Assembly: GCA_002381185.1 (NCBI GenBank) | Contig: DFOA01000033.1 | Location: 185,750-249,749, forward strand | Direction: 5' to 3' | Length of the DNA: 64,000 bases | Source: Firmicutes bacterium UBA3553 | Lineage (GTDB): Bacteria; Bacillota; Clostridia; Tissierellales; Sedimentibacteraceae | Part shown: positions 1-9,015 of the stretch, one piece after another | How positions within the stretch are numbered: the stretch's first letter is position 1 | Layout: every line of letters begins with the position of its first letter | Position numbers and translations under genes: made by a program | Notes under the pieces: generated by a model | What the model was told of the DNA's origin: nothing | The model's input: the letters and a program-made list of their open reading frames with translations, nothing else | Databases searched by the model: none

Positions 1-705
1 AATAAAAAAATCGGTTATTGGAGAGATACTCATGTGCGAATATCAGGAGATGCGGTAATAGATCTTCAGACAAGATTTTTTCTTGACTGGGGCTATGCAT
101 CCAAGGAAGACCTGATGTTTCTGCCTCATTACTTTCCTGATACAAGCAATGAAGGCAATGTGGGAATACAAATTATAAGCAGCGGTCCGGACAAATTAGA
201 CGAAGTAATTAAAAGCAACTATGTGAAAATGATTAATTCAGCAAAAGAAAGTATTTTAATTCAAACACCGTACTTCGTCCCTGATGCAAGTGTGTTTGAG
301 TCCTTGAAAATCGCAGCAATGTCAGGTGTGGATGTTAAGATTATGATACCATGCAAGCCTGACCATCCATTTGTTTATTGGGCTACCTACTGGTACTGCG
401 GAGGTCTTTTGCAATACGGCGTAAAGGTGTTTACATATGAAAACGGATTTTTGCATTCAAAGACTCTTGTTATTGACGGGAAAGTATCATCGGTGGGTAC
501 TGCCAATTTTGATGTGAGAAGTTTTAAACTCAACTTTGAATGCAATGCTGTAATTTATGATACAAAGACATCATCAATGCTTCGTGATATTTTTATGGAA
601 GATTTAAACTACTCCTTGGAAATTACCAGAGAGCTTTATTTGGAAAGGGGAATCCTCATAAGATTTAAGGAATCAATCTGCAGACTTTTGGCTCCGCTTC
701 TTTAG
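1..705 (+). CDS. cls: cardiolipin synthase, C-terminal part (5' end outside window)
   Basis: The reading frame is open from base 1 (N-K-K-I-G-Y-W-R-D-T-H-V-R-I-S-G-D), so the gene begins before the window; the GTG at 34 is internal. It joins two phosphatidylglycerol molecules into cardiolipin at the membrane. Visible are the GYWRDTHVRI.G.AV stretch typical between the two phospholipase D motifs and the second HKD motif, HSKTLVIDG, followed by GTANFDVRSF. The first HKD motif and the N-terminal membrane segments must lie upstream. The end, with hydrophobic LLAPLL, is normal for the family. The next gene, a lipid kinase 75 bases downstream on the same strand, also concerns phospholipid metabolism. 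Confidence 0.93.
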   Translation, partial: NKKIGYWRDTHVRISGDAVIDLQTRFFLDWGYASKEDLMFLPHYFPDTSNEGNVGIQIISSGPDKLDEVIKSNYVKMINSAKESILIQTPYFVPDASVFESLKIAAMSGVDVKIMIPCKPDHPFVYWATYWYCGGLLQYGVKVFTYENGFLHSKTLVIDGKVSSVGTANFDVRSFKLNFECNAVIYDTKTSSMLRDIFMEDLNYSLEITRELYLERGILIRFKESICRLLAPLL

Positions 706-780
706 TATTGATATTTAAAAAAGTAGTGATAAAATATATAATAAACATTAATGCAAATGACAATAAGGTGATGAGATAAA

Positions 781-1671
781 ATGAAAAAATATTTTGTTAT
801 ATATAACCCTACCTCAGGAAAAGAGCTTGCAGGACAGAAGATATTTCATGTTTCTGAAACAATAATGGAATTGGAAGATGTAGAAATTACATTTTTTGCC
901 ACAAAGAAAAAGGGTGATGGCGAGGCTGCTGCCATAAGAGGATGTAAAGAAGGCTATGACATGATAATTTCCTGCGGCGGTGACGGCACTGTTCATGAGG
1001 TAGTAAACGGAATTATGAAAAGTCCTGCTAAATCAAAGCTGGCAATTATGCCTGCAGGAACCGTGAATGACTTTGCGGCACAGCTTAAAATGCCGAAGGC
1101 ATATGCAAATTTTGCTTCATTATTAATGAAGCAAAATTTTAAGACCATTGATGTGGGCAAAATAAATAATGATTACTTTGTAAATGTTGTGGGCGGAGGC
1201 GCTTTTATGAACATACCCCATGACGTTACAATTGAAGCAAAGACTATTCTGGGAAAATACGCATATTATTTCAAGGCGGCTTTTGAAATGCCCGGACAGC
1301 TTGAAAATATCAACAACATAAGCTATATTATAGATGGCGAAAAATATAATTATAATACTCTGTTATTTCTCGTAATAAATTCTTCCGGAGCAGGAGGATT
1401 CAAGAAGCTATGCCCTAAAGCAACAATCAATGATGGACTTTTGGATATTGTAATATTCGAAAAAGCCAACAATGCAGATCTTCTCCAGATTTTCACAAGG
1501 GTTTTTAACGGTCAGCACATAACCCATCCCAAGGTTCATTATTACCAGGGAAAAAATATTAAAATTGACTGTGAAAAAAATCTTCCCATAGATACCGACG
1601 GGGACTTGGGAGGATATGTTCCCGCTGAAATAAGTTCCGTACATAATGCCATAGATATATTAGTGCCTTAG
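781..1671 (+). CDS. diacylglycerol kinase family lipid kinase (DgkB/YegS/BmrU type)
   Basis: This soluble 296-residue kinase phosphorylates a lipid alcohol, most likely diacylglycerol, and would recycle it into phosphatidic acid. The N-terminal nucleotide-binding domain has YNPTSGK (residues 8-14), the GGDGT signature (66-70) and the MPAGTVNDFA segment near 90-100. The C-terminal half is the beta-sandwich domain with the D-G-x-L-D pattern (INDGLLDIVIF). The length is normal for the family. The ATG at 781 is preceded by AAGGTGATGAG. It follows cardiolipin synthase, so a phospholipid role fits. Its last four bases overlap the converging mtnN gene. The exact substrate (diacylglycerol, sphingoid base or undecaprenol) cannot be told from sequence. 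Confidence 0.88.
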   Translation: MKKYFVIYNPTSGKELAGQKIFHVSETIMELEDVEITFFATKKKGDGEAAAIRGCKEGYDMIISCGGDGTVHEVVNGIMKSPAKSKLAIMPAGTVNDFAAQLKMPKAYANFASLLMKQNFKTIDVGKINNDYFVNVVGGGAFMNIPHDVTIEAKTILGKYAYYFKAAFEMPGQLENINNISYIIDGEKYNYNTLLFLVINSSGAGGFKKLCPKATINDGLLDIVIFEKANNADLLQIFTRVFNGQHITHPKVHYYQGKNIKIDCEKNLPIDTDGDLGGYVPAEISSVHNAIDILVP

Positions 1672-2366
1672 AATCCGCAGGCGGACAAAAATGTATTAAT
1701 AAGCTGAGTCGATTTTTTTGCCGCTATTTTTGCGAATGTGGGAAAGTCCATGTGAGCTGAACCGTCCGCCTTGTCAGATATGGCTCTTACAATACAGAAA
1801 TCAACATTGTTCAAATAGCAGACATGACCTATTGCTGCTCCTTCCATTTCAGCACAAAGAGCATCAAAGTGTTTTACTATGTAATCCCTTTTATCCTGAT
1901 TGCATATAAACTGATCTCCTGATGCTATGGTGCCCACAATTACATTTGTGTCTTCAATGGTTTTTGCGGATTTTTCTATTTGTTCAACCAAATCTTTTGG
2001 GCATGGAATGTTGATTAAGTTTACTCCTGATATAAGCCCTATGGGATCTCCAATGCCGGAAGTGTCCATGTCGTGCTGAACTACACTGTCTGATATTACA
2101 AGGTCCGCAATATCCAGTTTTGAATTTAAGCTTCCCGCAACACCTGTGTTTATTATTACATCGGGCTTGTATTTTAATATCATTGTCTGGGCACATACGG
2201 CCGCATGAACCTTTCCGACCCCGCATTTTGCCACGACAACATTTTTGCCCTGCAAGGTTCCTTCATAATAAACTGTTGAGCTTATTGTTTCTTTTTTAAT
2301 ATTTTCCATGAATTCAATCAGTCCGGCAACCTCTACATCCATTGCACCTATTATACCTATTTTCAT
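1668..2366 (-). CDS. mtnN: 5'-methylthioadenosine/S-adenosylhomocysteine nucleosidase
   Basis: It cleaves adenine from methylthioadenosine and S-adenosylhomocysteine, relieving product inhibition of SAM-dependent enzymes and feeding methionine salvage. The protein begins MKIGIIGAMDVEV, with the conserved catalytic glutamate near residue 11. It carries the AEMEGAAIGHVC nucleoside-binding segment and ISDKAD with the catalytic aspartate near the C-terminus. The length of about 232 residues is standard. Two adjacent ATGs (2369 and 2366) are possible; 2366 has better spacing from the AGAGGG ribosome site. It converges on the lipid kinase gene with a four-base overlap and no room for a separate terminator. 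Confidence 0.93.
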   Translation of the reverse strand: MKIGIIGAMDVEVAGLIEFMENIKKETISSTVYYEGTLQGKNVVVAKCGVGKVHAAVCAQTMILKYKPDVIINTGVAGSLNSKLDIADLVISDSVVQHDMDTSGIGDPIGLISGVNLINIPCPKDLVEQIEKSAKTIEDTNVIVGTIASGDQFICNQDKRDYIVKHFDALCAEMEGAAIGHVCYLNNVDFCIVRAISDKADGSAHMDFPTFAKIAAKKSTQLINTFLSACGF

Positions 2367-2549
2367 CATTACCCTCTTTTTCTTCTGTTTTTAAATTATT
2401 TTAATATACAGACATTTAAATGTCAATAAATTAACCTGGACGCAATGAGGCTTCCAACACAAAAAATGTGATAATAATCTGAACAAAATTATTTATTTAT
2501 TAATTATCTGTGTTAAAATAGTTATTATGAATAAAATATAGGTGATAAC

Positions 2550-2798
2550 ATGCATTATATATACATAATTGAATGCAGTGATGGTTCACTGTATACAGGT
2601 TATACTAATGATCTGGAAAAAAGAATAAAGACACACAACGATAAAAAAGGTGCTAAGTACACGAGAGGCAGAACCCCTGTTATATTAAGATATTTTGAGG
2701 AGTTTGACAACAAGATTGATGCCATGAGAAGAGAAGCACAAATAAAGAATATGCACAAGGAAAAAAAGCTTAAGTTATTAAATAATATTAAAATTTAA
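2550..2798 (+). CDS. GIY-YIG domain protein, YhbQ/UPF0213 type
   Basis: This 82-residue protein is essentially a single GIY-YIG nuclease domain. It shows [19 protein letters not shown] at residues 3-21, then the conserved arginine in LEKRIKTH and a RREAQIK helix. This short stand-alone form is widespread in Firmicutes. Members are presumed structure-selective DNA nucleases, but their physiological role is not established. The start ATG follows AGGTGATAAC, a moderate ribosome site. It stands alone, with DegV 58 bases downstream under its own promoter. Confidence 0.85.
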   Translation: MHYIYIIECSDGSLYTGYTNDLEKRIKTHNDKKGAKYTRGRTPVILRYFEEFDNKIDAMRREAQIKNMHKEKKLKLLNNIKI

Positions 2799-2827
2799 TT
2801 GTATACCTTGTTAATATTTGCTATAAT
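2799..2827 (+). promoter_or_regulatory. sigma-A type promoter for the first degV gene
   Basis: TTGTAT at 2799-2804, a 17-base spacer and a perfect TATAAT at 2822-2827, about 30 bases ahead of the start codon of the degV gene. Called by eye from consensus and spacing. Confidence 0.55.
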
Positions 2828-2856
2828 TAGAATATTAAAATCCGAGGAGAAACTTT

Positions 2857-3681
2857 ATGAAATATAATTTATTAGTTGACAGTTGCACAGACTTTTCAAA
2901 AGAAACTGAAGACATTCCTAGAGTTCCGTTTAGAATACTTATTGAAAATGAGGAAATTATTGATGAAAATTTAGATATTAATAGTCTGATAGTAAAGATG
3001 AAAAATACAAAGCAGCAAATAAAGACTGCATGTGCTCCTCCAGAAGATTTCATAAATAGACTAAAGGCAGAGGCGAATAATTTCATTGTCACGATTTCAA
3101 GCCAGCTCAGCGGTTCTTACAACAGTGCGATGGTAGCGGTAGAAACATTTAAAGAAAAGTTTCCCGAAAGTTTTGTGCACGTATTTGATACCAAGACAGC
3201 ATGCGCCGGTGAAACTATGATTTCGATGAAGGTTAAGCAACTAATCGAAGACAATTTAAATACAGCAGAAATAATAGAACAGACAAATAAATATATATCT
3301 AAAGTAAGGACATTATTCATACTTGATTCTCTGGATAACCTGGCTAAGAACGGAAGAATTACGAATTTCAAGGCAATACTTGCAAACATAATGCACATAG
3401 TTCCTATTATGGGTGAAGACGGAGAAGGAAAAATCGAACTGAAGGAACAGATAAGAGGGAAGAAAAGGGCATTTGCAAGGCTGGTTGATATGATTGCTGA
3501 GTACAATGTTGACTTTGAAAACACAATCTTGGGAATTACTCATGTGAATTGCCTTGAAAAAGCAGAAAAACTGCGTGATGAAATAAAAGCAAAATATCCT
3601 TTTAAAGATATTAAAATATTCAAGTCATCGGGATTAAGTACGATATATGCCGATGACGGTGGAATAGTCATTGCATTTTAG
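2857..3681 (+). CDS. DegV family protein (fatty-acid binding, FakB-like)
   Basis: DegV/FakB proteins bind a fatty acid and present it to the fatty-acid kinase FakA. This 274-residue copy shows the N-terminal LLVDSCTDF strand, the TISSQLSGSY fatty-acid pocket segment near residues 80-90, and LDSLDNLAKNGRI, which corresponds to the family's L..L.KGGRI motif. The start ATG has a good GAGGAG ribosome site seven bases upstream. No fakA gene is nearby. A second, diverged DegV lies at 21105-21977, so the organism likely has several with different acyl preferences. Confidence 0.87.
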   Translation: MKYNLLVDSCTDFSKETEDIPRVPFRILIENEEIIDENLDINSLIVKMKNTKQQIKTACAPPEDFINRLKAEANNFIVTISSQLSGSYNSAMVAVETFKEKFPESFVHVFDTKTACAGETMISMKVKQLIEDNLNTAEIIEQTNKYISKVRTLFILDSLDNLAKNGRITNFKAILANIMHIVPIMGEDGEGKIELKEQIRGKKRAFARLVDMIAEYNVDFENTILGITHVNCLEKAEKLRDEIKAKYPFKDIKIFKSSGLSTIYADDGGIVIAF

Positions 3682-4044
3682 TTCTGTTTTTTTAAATACA
3701 TCAAGCTTAAAATTCAGGAGAGATTACAAAAATAATTTCTCCTTTTTTGTCCATTAAATACCTTCCGCCAAGCTGATACAAATTATATAAAGGAAATGCC
3801 AATTATTGAGAAAGTTTTTTGCATAAAATTATTTTGTTATGGTATAATGTTGGAGAAAATGTTTTTCTCCGGCAGTACTTTTATTAAAAAAATTCCTGAT
3901 AAATACATAAATCTGATATTGAAGCGGTAAAAAATACGGACCAACGATGAATTTTATATTAATTTCGCAGGGTATTTTTCAAACATGTGTTAAAATATCT
4001 AAAAGGTGGGTATAAATAGAATATAAATATATTCGGAGGGAAAT
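3682..4044. other. intergenic region with terminator and AT-rich DNA
   Basis: This 363-base gap holds the degV terminator near its left end. The remainder is AT-rich, with no convincing reading frame or RNA. A GGAGGGAAAT ribosome site for the nitroreductase-like gene lies at its right edge. Confidence 0.6.
3716..3749 (+). terminator. rho-independent terminator after degV
   Basis: AGGAGAGATTA pairs with TAATTTCTCCT (one G-T pair) across a short CAAAAA loop and is followed by TTTTTT. Confidence 0.7.
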
Positions 4045-4908
4045 ATGGAATACAAAGATTTGATTGCAAGAATGAAGTCAGTAAGAAACTATAAAAAGGA
4101 TGCCTTAAGTTCTGAAATTATTCAAAAATTAAGGGATTATCTCAGTCAGAGCAAAAGATTAATCAAGGATATTGAAATAGAAGCAATGCTGAAAAACAGG
4201 GACGAAGTATACGACAAGCTGAAAAATATTGCCGGATACAACGACACAATGCTTGACGCCCCTCATTACTTGATATTCCTGTCAGAAGAAAGTGACCACT
4301 ACATTGAAAATACAGGCTATGCAGCTGAGGACGTGAGACTTAAGGCATATGAACTGGGTGTGGGTTCCTGCTGGATTACAGTTAATGATGGTGAATTAAT
4401 AAAAGAAAGGTTAAGTATTAAGTCAGACAAAAAGTTAACGGCACTAATTTCTCTTGGATTCGACGATAATAAGAATAAAGTTATATATGAAAATGTTTCT
4501 GAATACAATCCAAGTAAAGCAGATGTAAGTATAGTTGAAGACAATGTATCTGAAAGACTTCGAATCAGTGATGTTGTATATATGAAAAAATGGGGAGAAA
4601 ATGCAGACCCGGATGAAGTGGCAAATCTGGGACTTCTGGAGGCATTTTTCTATGCAAGGTTAGCTCCGTCAACAAAGAACAGACAGCCATGGAGATTTAT
4701 ATATGATGATGGAACAGTGATTCTTGCTTTGAGAAAAGATCAAAATGTAAATGAATATGAAGAAAAGATTGATACAGGAATAGTAATGCTTTATTACGAA
4801 CTGATTGTTGATAATACATTATTTAACATGGATTGGAAATTCGGCAAGACAGGTAAGGAATATGAAATACCGTCAGATTATCATATAGTGGCATACTGCA
4901 TGAGTTAA
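4045..4908 (+). CDS. nitroreductase-like flavoprotein of the putative TM-nitroreductase type
   Basis: The protein (287 residues) resembles a tandem of two nitroreductase-fold halves. The first half has SVRNYKKDALSSEII, DAPHYLIFLSE and an A-Y-E-L-G-V-G-S-C-W-I motif (residues about 104-114). The second half has ARLAPSTKNRQPWRFIYDDG (about 210-229), the classic flavin-contacting S-x-x-N-x-Q-P-W motif. It probably binds FMN and reduces an unknown substrate with NAD(P)H. The ATG follows GGAGGGAAAT. It is a single gene with its own terminator. Assignment to the two-half family is from memory of its pattern, and the substrate is unknown. Confidence 0.75.
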   Translation: MEYKDLIARMKSVRNYKKDALSSEIIQKLRDYLSQSKRLIKDIEIEAMLKNRDEVYDKLKNIAGYNDTMLDAPHYLIFLSEESDHYIENTGYAAEDVRLKAYELGVGSCWITVNDGELIKERLSIKSDKKLTALISLGFDDNKNKVIYENVSEYNPSKADVSIVEDNVSERLRISDVVYMKKWGENADPDEVANLGLLEAFFYARLAPSTKNRQPWRFIYDDGTVILALRKDQNVNEYEEKIDTGIVMLYYELIVDNTLFNMDWKFGKTGKEYEIPSDYHIVAYCMS

Positions 4909-4923
4909 TTTATAAAGTGAAAC

Positions 4924-4947
4924 AAGGCGCAGAATGCGCCTTTTGTT
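4924..4947 (+). terminator. rho-independent terminator after the nitroreductase-like gene
   Basis: AAGGCGCA and TGCGCCTT form a perfect eight-pair stem with a GAA loop, followed by TTGTT. Confidence 0.75.
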
Positions 4948-4965
4948 ATTATGAAAGGAGTATTC

Positions 4966-5871
4966 ATGAAAATAATAATAGACAAACATTTTTATGATTC
5001 AATATCAAAGATATTTCCTGATATTGAATTTTATACAGAACATGAACAGTGCCCGGATGCCGAGGCGCTCATAGGGCAGCCTGAAGCTATGGAGGTTGAA
5101 TTATTGGAGAAGCTTCCAAAGTTAAAATGGATTCAGCTGTTCAGGGCAGGATTTGATATGATTGATACTGATTATATCAAAAAAAGAGGAATAACACTGA
5201 CAAACGGCAAGGACATTTTCTCCATACCTATAGCCGAGGATGTTGTCTGCAAAATATTGATGCACAGCACAAATGCTTTCAAATATATTGAAAATAAAAA
5301 AACACGTACGTGGGATAATAGGCTGAAACGAACAGAGCTTAACGGTCAGACAATAGGCATTATAGGAACAGGTTCCATAGCTGCGGAAATAGCAAAAAGG
5401 CTTAAGCCCTTCGGAGTCAAAATACTTGGGTATAAAAGAACACCTGTGCTGGAACAGACAAATTTTGATGAAATATATTCAGGTAAAAAGGGACTGGAGC
5501 ATGTAATGTCTGTCAGTGATTATGTGATTGTTACAGCAGATTTGAACAAAGGCACATACCACATGATTAATAAGGACAATTTGAAACTGATGAAGGAAAC
5601 CGCTTCAATCATAAATATCGCAAGAGGAAGCATCATTAAGCAGGAAGATTTAAAAGAAGCATTAAAAAATAAATCAATCAGCTATGCAGGGCTGGATGTA
5701 TTTGAAGTTGAACCTCTGCCTGATGACGACGACTTATGGGGTTTGGATAATGTTTATTTGACACCGCATGCTTCTGCATTGGTTAAAAACAATAAATCAA
5801 GATGGGAAAAACTTATAGTACAAAATATTAAAAACTTTGTTGATAATGAAAAATTAATAAATGTAGTATAA
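4966..5871 (+). CDS. D-isomer-specific 2-hydroxyacid dehydrogenase family protein
   Basis: The protein is an NAD(P)-dependent dehydrogenase of D-2-hydroxyacids of about 301 residues. It has the Rossmann motif GIIGTGSIAAEIAKRL near residue 130, the INIARGSIIKQEDL segment with the catalytic arginine, the conserved glutamate in YAGLDVFEVEPLP, and the catalytic histidine in LTPHASA. The ATG at 4966 is preferred over an in-frame ATG at 4951, because the AAAGGAG ribosome site at 4954-4960 lies between them. The substrate could be a glyoxylate- or phosphoglycerate-like acid; sequence does not decide. Confidence 0.88.
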   Translation: MKIIIDKHFYDSISKIFPDIEFYTEHEQCPDAEALIGQPEAMEVELLEKLPKLKWIQLFRAGFDMIDTDYIKKRGITLTNGKDIFSIPIAEDVVCKILMHSTNAFKYIENKKTRTWDNRLKRTELNGQTIGIIGTGSIAAEIAKRLKPFGVKILGYKRTPVLEQTNFDEIYSGKKGLEHVMSVSDYVIVTADLNKGTYHMINKDNLKLMKETASIINIARGSIIKQEDLKEALKNKSISYAGLDVFEVEPLPDDDDLWGLDNVYLTPHASALVKNNKSRWEKLIVQNIKNFVDNEKLINVV

Positions 5872-5884
5872 TATAGGATAAAAG

Positions 5885-5914
5885 AGAACGGCTCTCTGCC
5901 GTTCTAATATTTGT
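5885..5914 (+). terminator. probable terminator after the hydroxyacid dehydrogenase
   Basis: AGAACGG pairs with CCGTTCT across CTCTCTG, followed by AATATTTGT. The uridine run is weak, so read-through to the peptidase gene is possible. Confidence 0.5.
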
Positions 5915-5926
5915 CATGGAGGAATC

Positions 5927-6952
5927 ATGGGCTTAAACAAGGACAGCGGAATAAATATCGGTAAAATTAAAAAAGGGAAAAGAAATCTCATAACAGACGT
6001 TGAAGGTATAAAAGTAGGGCATGTGACGCTAAGTGATGGCGGAATTAAAACAGGTGTTACAGCTATATTGCCTCATGAGGGCAACATGTTCAAGGAAAAA
6101 GTAATGGCATCATCCTGTGTTATAAACGGCTTTGGAAAAAGTGTGGGAATCATACAGGTTGAGGAGCTTGGAAGCATTGAAACACCTATAATAATGACCA
6201 ATACCTTAAGTGTCGGAACCGCAGCAGAAGGATTAATCCGGTACATGCTTGACCAAAATGATGATATTGGTACAACAACAGGCACAGTGAACTGTGTTGT
6301 TACAGAATGCAACGACGGAAGATTAAATGACATAAGAGGTCTTCATGTAAAGGAAGAGCACGTGCTCAAGGCCATTGAGAATGCAGATGTCAGCTTTGAG
6401 GAAGGAGCTGTGGGTTCCGGAACAGGTATGGTATGTTTTGGACTTAAAGGAGGAATAGGATCCTCATCTCGGATTATAGAGCTTGATAATAAGGAATATA
6501 CTATCGGAGCTCTTGTCATGTCAAATTTTGGCTCTAAGAGATATTTGACAATTAACGGAGACAAAATAGGCGAAAGAATTGCAGAAGCTGAAAAGTCAGA
6601 AAAGGACCAGGGCTCGATTATAATAATTGTCGCAACGGATATTCCTTTAAGTGAAAGGCAGCTTAAACGAATTTCAAAACGCGCGGTGGTTGCACTGGGC
6701 AGGACCGGCTCGTATCTTGGCAACGGCAGTGGCGATATTTGTATTTCCTTTACAACTGCAAATAAAATTAAGCATTATTCAGATACAAAAATAATAAATA
6801 TGAAAATGATATATGAGGATGCAATAGATGAGGTTTTTAAAGCTGTGGCAGAAGCAGTGGAAGAGTCCATAATAAGCTCTATGTACCATGCAGAGACAGC
6901 AACAGGAATAAACAACACAACCATAAGAAGCTTAAGAGAGTATTTGAAGTAA
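5927..6952 (+). CDS. P1 family (S58, DmpA-type) peptidase
   Basis: This is an Ntn-type self-cleaving aminopeptidase of 341 residues. The N-terminal NLITDVEGIKVGH and PHEGNMF segments and MTNTLSVG (residues 90-97) are typical. The AVGSGTGMVCFGLKGGIG|SSS stretch contains the expected self-cleavage point before Ser179, which becomes the nucleophile of the mature enzyme. Family members remove N-terminal residues from small peptides or hydrolyse beta-peptides and amides. The ATG follows a strong ATGGAGGAATC site. No signal peptide is seen, so it is likely cytoplasmic. Confidence 0.9.
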   Translation: MGLNKDSGINIGKIKKGKRNLITDVEGIKVGHVTLSDGGIKTGVTAILPHEGNMFKEKVMASSCVINGFGKSVGIIQVEELGSIETPIIMTNTLSVGTAAEGLIRYMLDQNDDIGTTTGTVNCVVTECNDGRLNDIRGLHVKEEHVLKAIENADVSFEEGAVGSGTGMVCFGLKGGIGSSSRIIELDNKEYTIGALVMSNFGSKRYLTINGDKIGERIAEAEKSEKDQGSIIIIVATDIPLSERQLKRISKRAVVALGRTGSYLGNGSGDICISFTTANKIKHYSDTKIINMKMIYEDAIDEVFKAVAEAVEESIISSMYHAETATGINNTTIRSLREYLK

Positions 6953-7017
6953 GCAGACGGAAGAAGGAATAAGAACATAACGCTGCTTATGCTTAATTAC
7001 ATATGAGGGAATATACT

Positions 7018-8985
7018 ATGAATTCTAAATTTGTGAAACTGATTAATGTATCATTTATGCCTTTATTGATTATATATTTTGAAACAGTTTTAAAAACAGT
7101 TGTTTACGATAAGGTGTTTAACGAAGGCTACATCTTTATGTGTCTGTTTTCTTTGCCTATTGGATTTGTTTTTTATTTGGTGGCTTCATGTTTTACAGAA
7201 AAAACCAATAAAATTATATTTATGATTTTGGTGGGATGTCTGACATTTTATTACAGTGCTCAAATGATGTATTTTAAAATATTTTCAACCTTTGCATCCT
7301 TGTATTTTTTCATAGGAGCAGGGAAAGCTGCTCAATTTTTTGATGTTTTAATAAATGCGGTCAAACACAGCATTATTCCGTTACTGTTTATGCTGCTGCC
7401 ATTAGCACTGATGGCTGTTTTTCATAAGAAGATATCAATTTCGAGAATATCTAAAAAATATATTGCCAGAGTTGCAGTATCTACTGTTATTATGCAGGCA
7501 GCAGTAACGATTTTTGTTCTTTCCTTTGATGAAGGAATGCTAAGTCCGGCATATTTGTACAAAGAAGCTTTTTTAGTTGAAGATTCCATAGACAAGTTCG
7601 GACTGTTAACAACAGGCAGGCTTGATTTGAAAAATATATTAAAAAATACATTAGCTCTTGCAGATGAATCCGAGCACATAGAAATTGTTGAATCAGATGA
7701 AGAGGATAAAAAAGCATCTGAATATTCAGAGGTGCCTGAAGAAGAAGTAATTGCAGAATATAATGAACTTGATCTACCTTTTGGTGAATTGATTGAAAAA
7801 GAAATAAATGAAAACATAAAGTCAATGCACAAATATTTTATGAATGAAAATCCTTCAAAGAAAAATAAATATACAGGCATGTTTAAGGGCAAAAATCTGA
7901 TAATGATTACGGCAGAGGGTTTTTCACCCTATGCTGTTGACAGGGAATTGACACCGACACTCTACAAAATGTATGAGGAAGGCTTTAAATTCACTGATTT
8001 TTATACTCCTCTATGGGGAGTGAGCACTTCTGACGGAGAATATGTGGCATGTACCAGCTTGCTGCCGAAGGAAGGGGTCTGGAGTTTTTACAAGTCATCA
8101 GAAAATTACATGCCGTATTGCATGGGAAATCAGCTGAAAAGTGTGGGTTATGAAACCTATGCGTACCATGACCATTATTTTGATTATTATTTCAGAAATA
8201 AATCACATCCAAACATGGGCTATACGTACAAAGGCCTGGGAAACGGACTTGACGTTACGGAGACATGGCCGGAGTCAGATCTTGAAATGATGGAGCTAAC
8301 TGTTAATGAATACATTGACAAACAGCCTTTCCATGCATACTATATGACTGTAAGCGGCCATCTGCAATATAACTTTACAGGAAATTATATTGCGCTAAAA
8401 AATAAATCCTTAGTTGATAACTTGGAATATTCAGAAAGTGTAAAAGCATATCTGTCATGTAACATAGAGCTTGACAGAGCAATAGGAAAGCTGATAGAAG
8501 AGCTTGAAAAAGCAGGAATAGCGGATGATACTCTGATAGCAATAAGTCCCGACCACTATCCCTATGGGCTGACTGAAGCAGAGATAAGCGAACTGGCAGG
8601 ACACAAAGTGGATTCCGATTTTGAACTTTACAAGGGAGTTTTTCTTTTATGGTCAAAGGGAATGGAGCCTGTGGAAATAAATAAAACAAGTTCAAGCCTT
8701 GATATCATTCCCACATTATCCAATTTAATGGGTTTGGAATATGATTCGAGGCTTTTAATGGGAAGAGACATTCTTTCGGATTCGGAGCCTTTGGTAATGC
8801 TTAAGGACAGAAGCTGGATAACGGATAAGGCATTTTTTAATGCAAGAACCGGTGAGGTAATATCAAGAACCGGAAGCATTCCTGAAAGCGGATACATAGA
8901 AGAAATAAGCGAAAAGGTTAAACAGAAATTCAAAGTATCAGCAATGGTTTTGGGACATGATTACTACAGGACAGTTTTTCAATAA
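7018..8985 (+). CDS. LTA synthase family membrane sulfatase
   Basis: This is a polytopic membrane protein with an extracellular sulfatase-fold domain (about 655 residues), of the lipoteichoic acid synthase/phosphoglycerol transferase family. About five hydrophobic segments lie in residues 1-180, followed by an acidic linker (ESDEEDKKASEYSEVPEEE). The catalytic domain has ITAEGFSPYAVD with the metal-binding glutamate, STSDGEY with the catalytic threonine nucleophile, and SPDHYPYG with the metal-binding Asp-His. The ATG at 7018 is chosen over 7003 because GAGGGA lies between them. The polymer made is unknown. Confidence 0.88.
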   Translation: MNSKFVKLINVSFMPLLIIYFETVLKTVVYDKVFNEGYIFMCLFSLPIGFVFYLVASCFTEKTNKIIFMILVGCLTFYYSAQMMYFKIFSTFASLYFFIGAGKAAQFFDVLINAVKHSIIPLLFMLLPLALMAVFHKKISISRISKKYIARVAVSTVIMQAAVTIFVLSFDEGMLSPAYLYKEAFLVEDSIDKFGLLTTGRLDLKNILKNTLALADESEHIEIVESDEEDKKASEYSEVPEEEVIAEYNELDLPFGELIEKEINENIKSMHKYFMNENPSKKNKYTGMFKGKNLIMITAEGFSPYAVDRELTPTLYKMYEEGFKFTDFYTPLWGVSTSDGEYVACTSLLPKEGVWSFYKSSENYMPYCMGNQLKSVGYETYAYHDHYFDYYFRNKSHPNMGYTYKGLGNGLDVTETWPESDLEMMELTVNEYIDKQPFHAYYMTVSGHLQYNFTGNYIALKNKSLVDNLEYSESVKAYLSCNIELDRAIGKLIEELEKAGIADDTLIAISPDHYPYGLTEAEISELAGHKVDSDFELYKGVFLLWSKGMEPVEINKTSSSLDIIPTLSNLMGLEYDSRLLMGRDILSDSEPLVMLKDRSWITDKAFFNARTGEVISRTGSIPESGYIEEISEKVKQKFKVSAMVLGHDYYRTVFQ

Positions 8986-9015
8986 AAACAGGGGAAAATT
9001 ATTCCCTGTTTTTAT
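8985..9015. terminator. bidirectional terminator between converging genes
   Basis: AAAACAGGG and CCCTGTTTT form a stem across GAAAATTATT, with an A-run before and a T-run after, so it serves both strands. Confidence 0.8.
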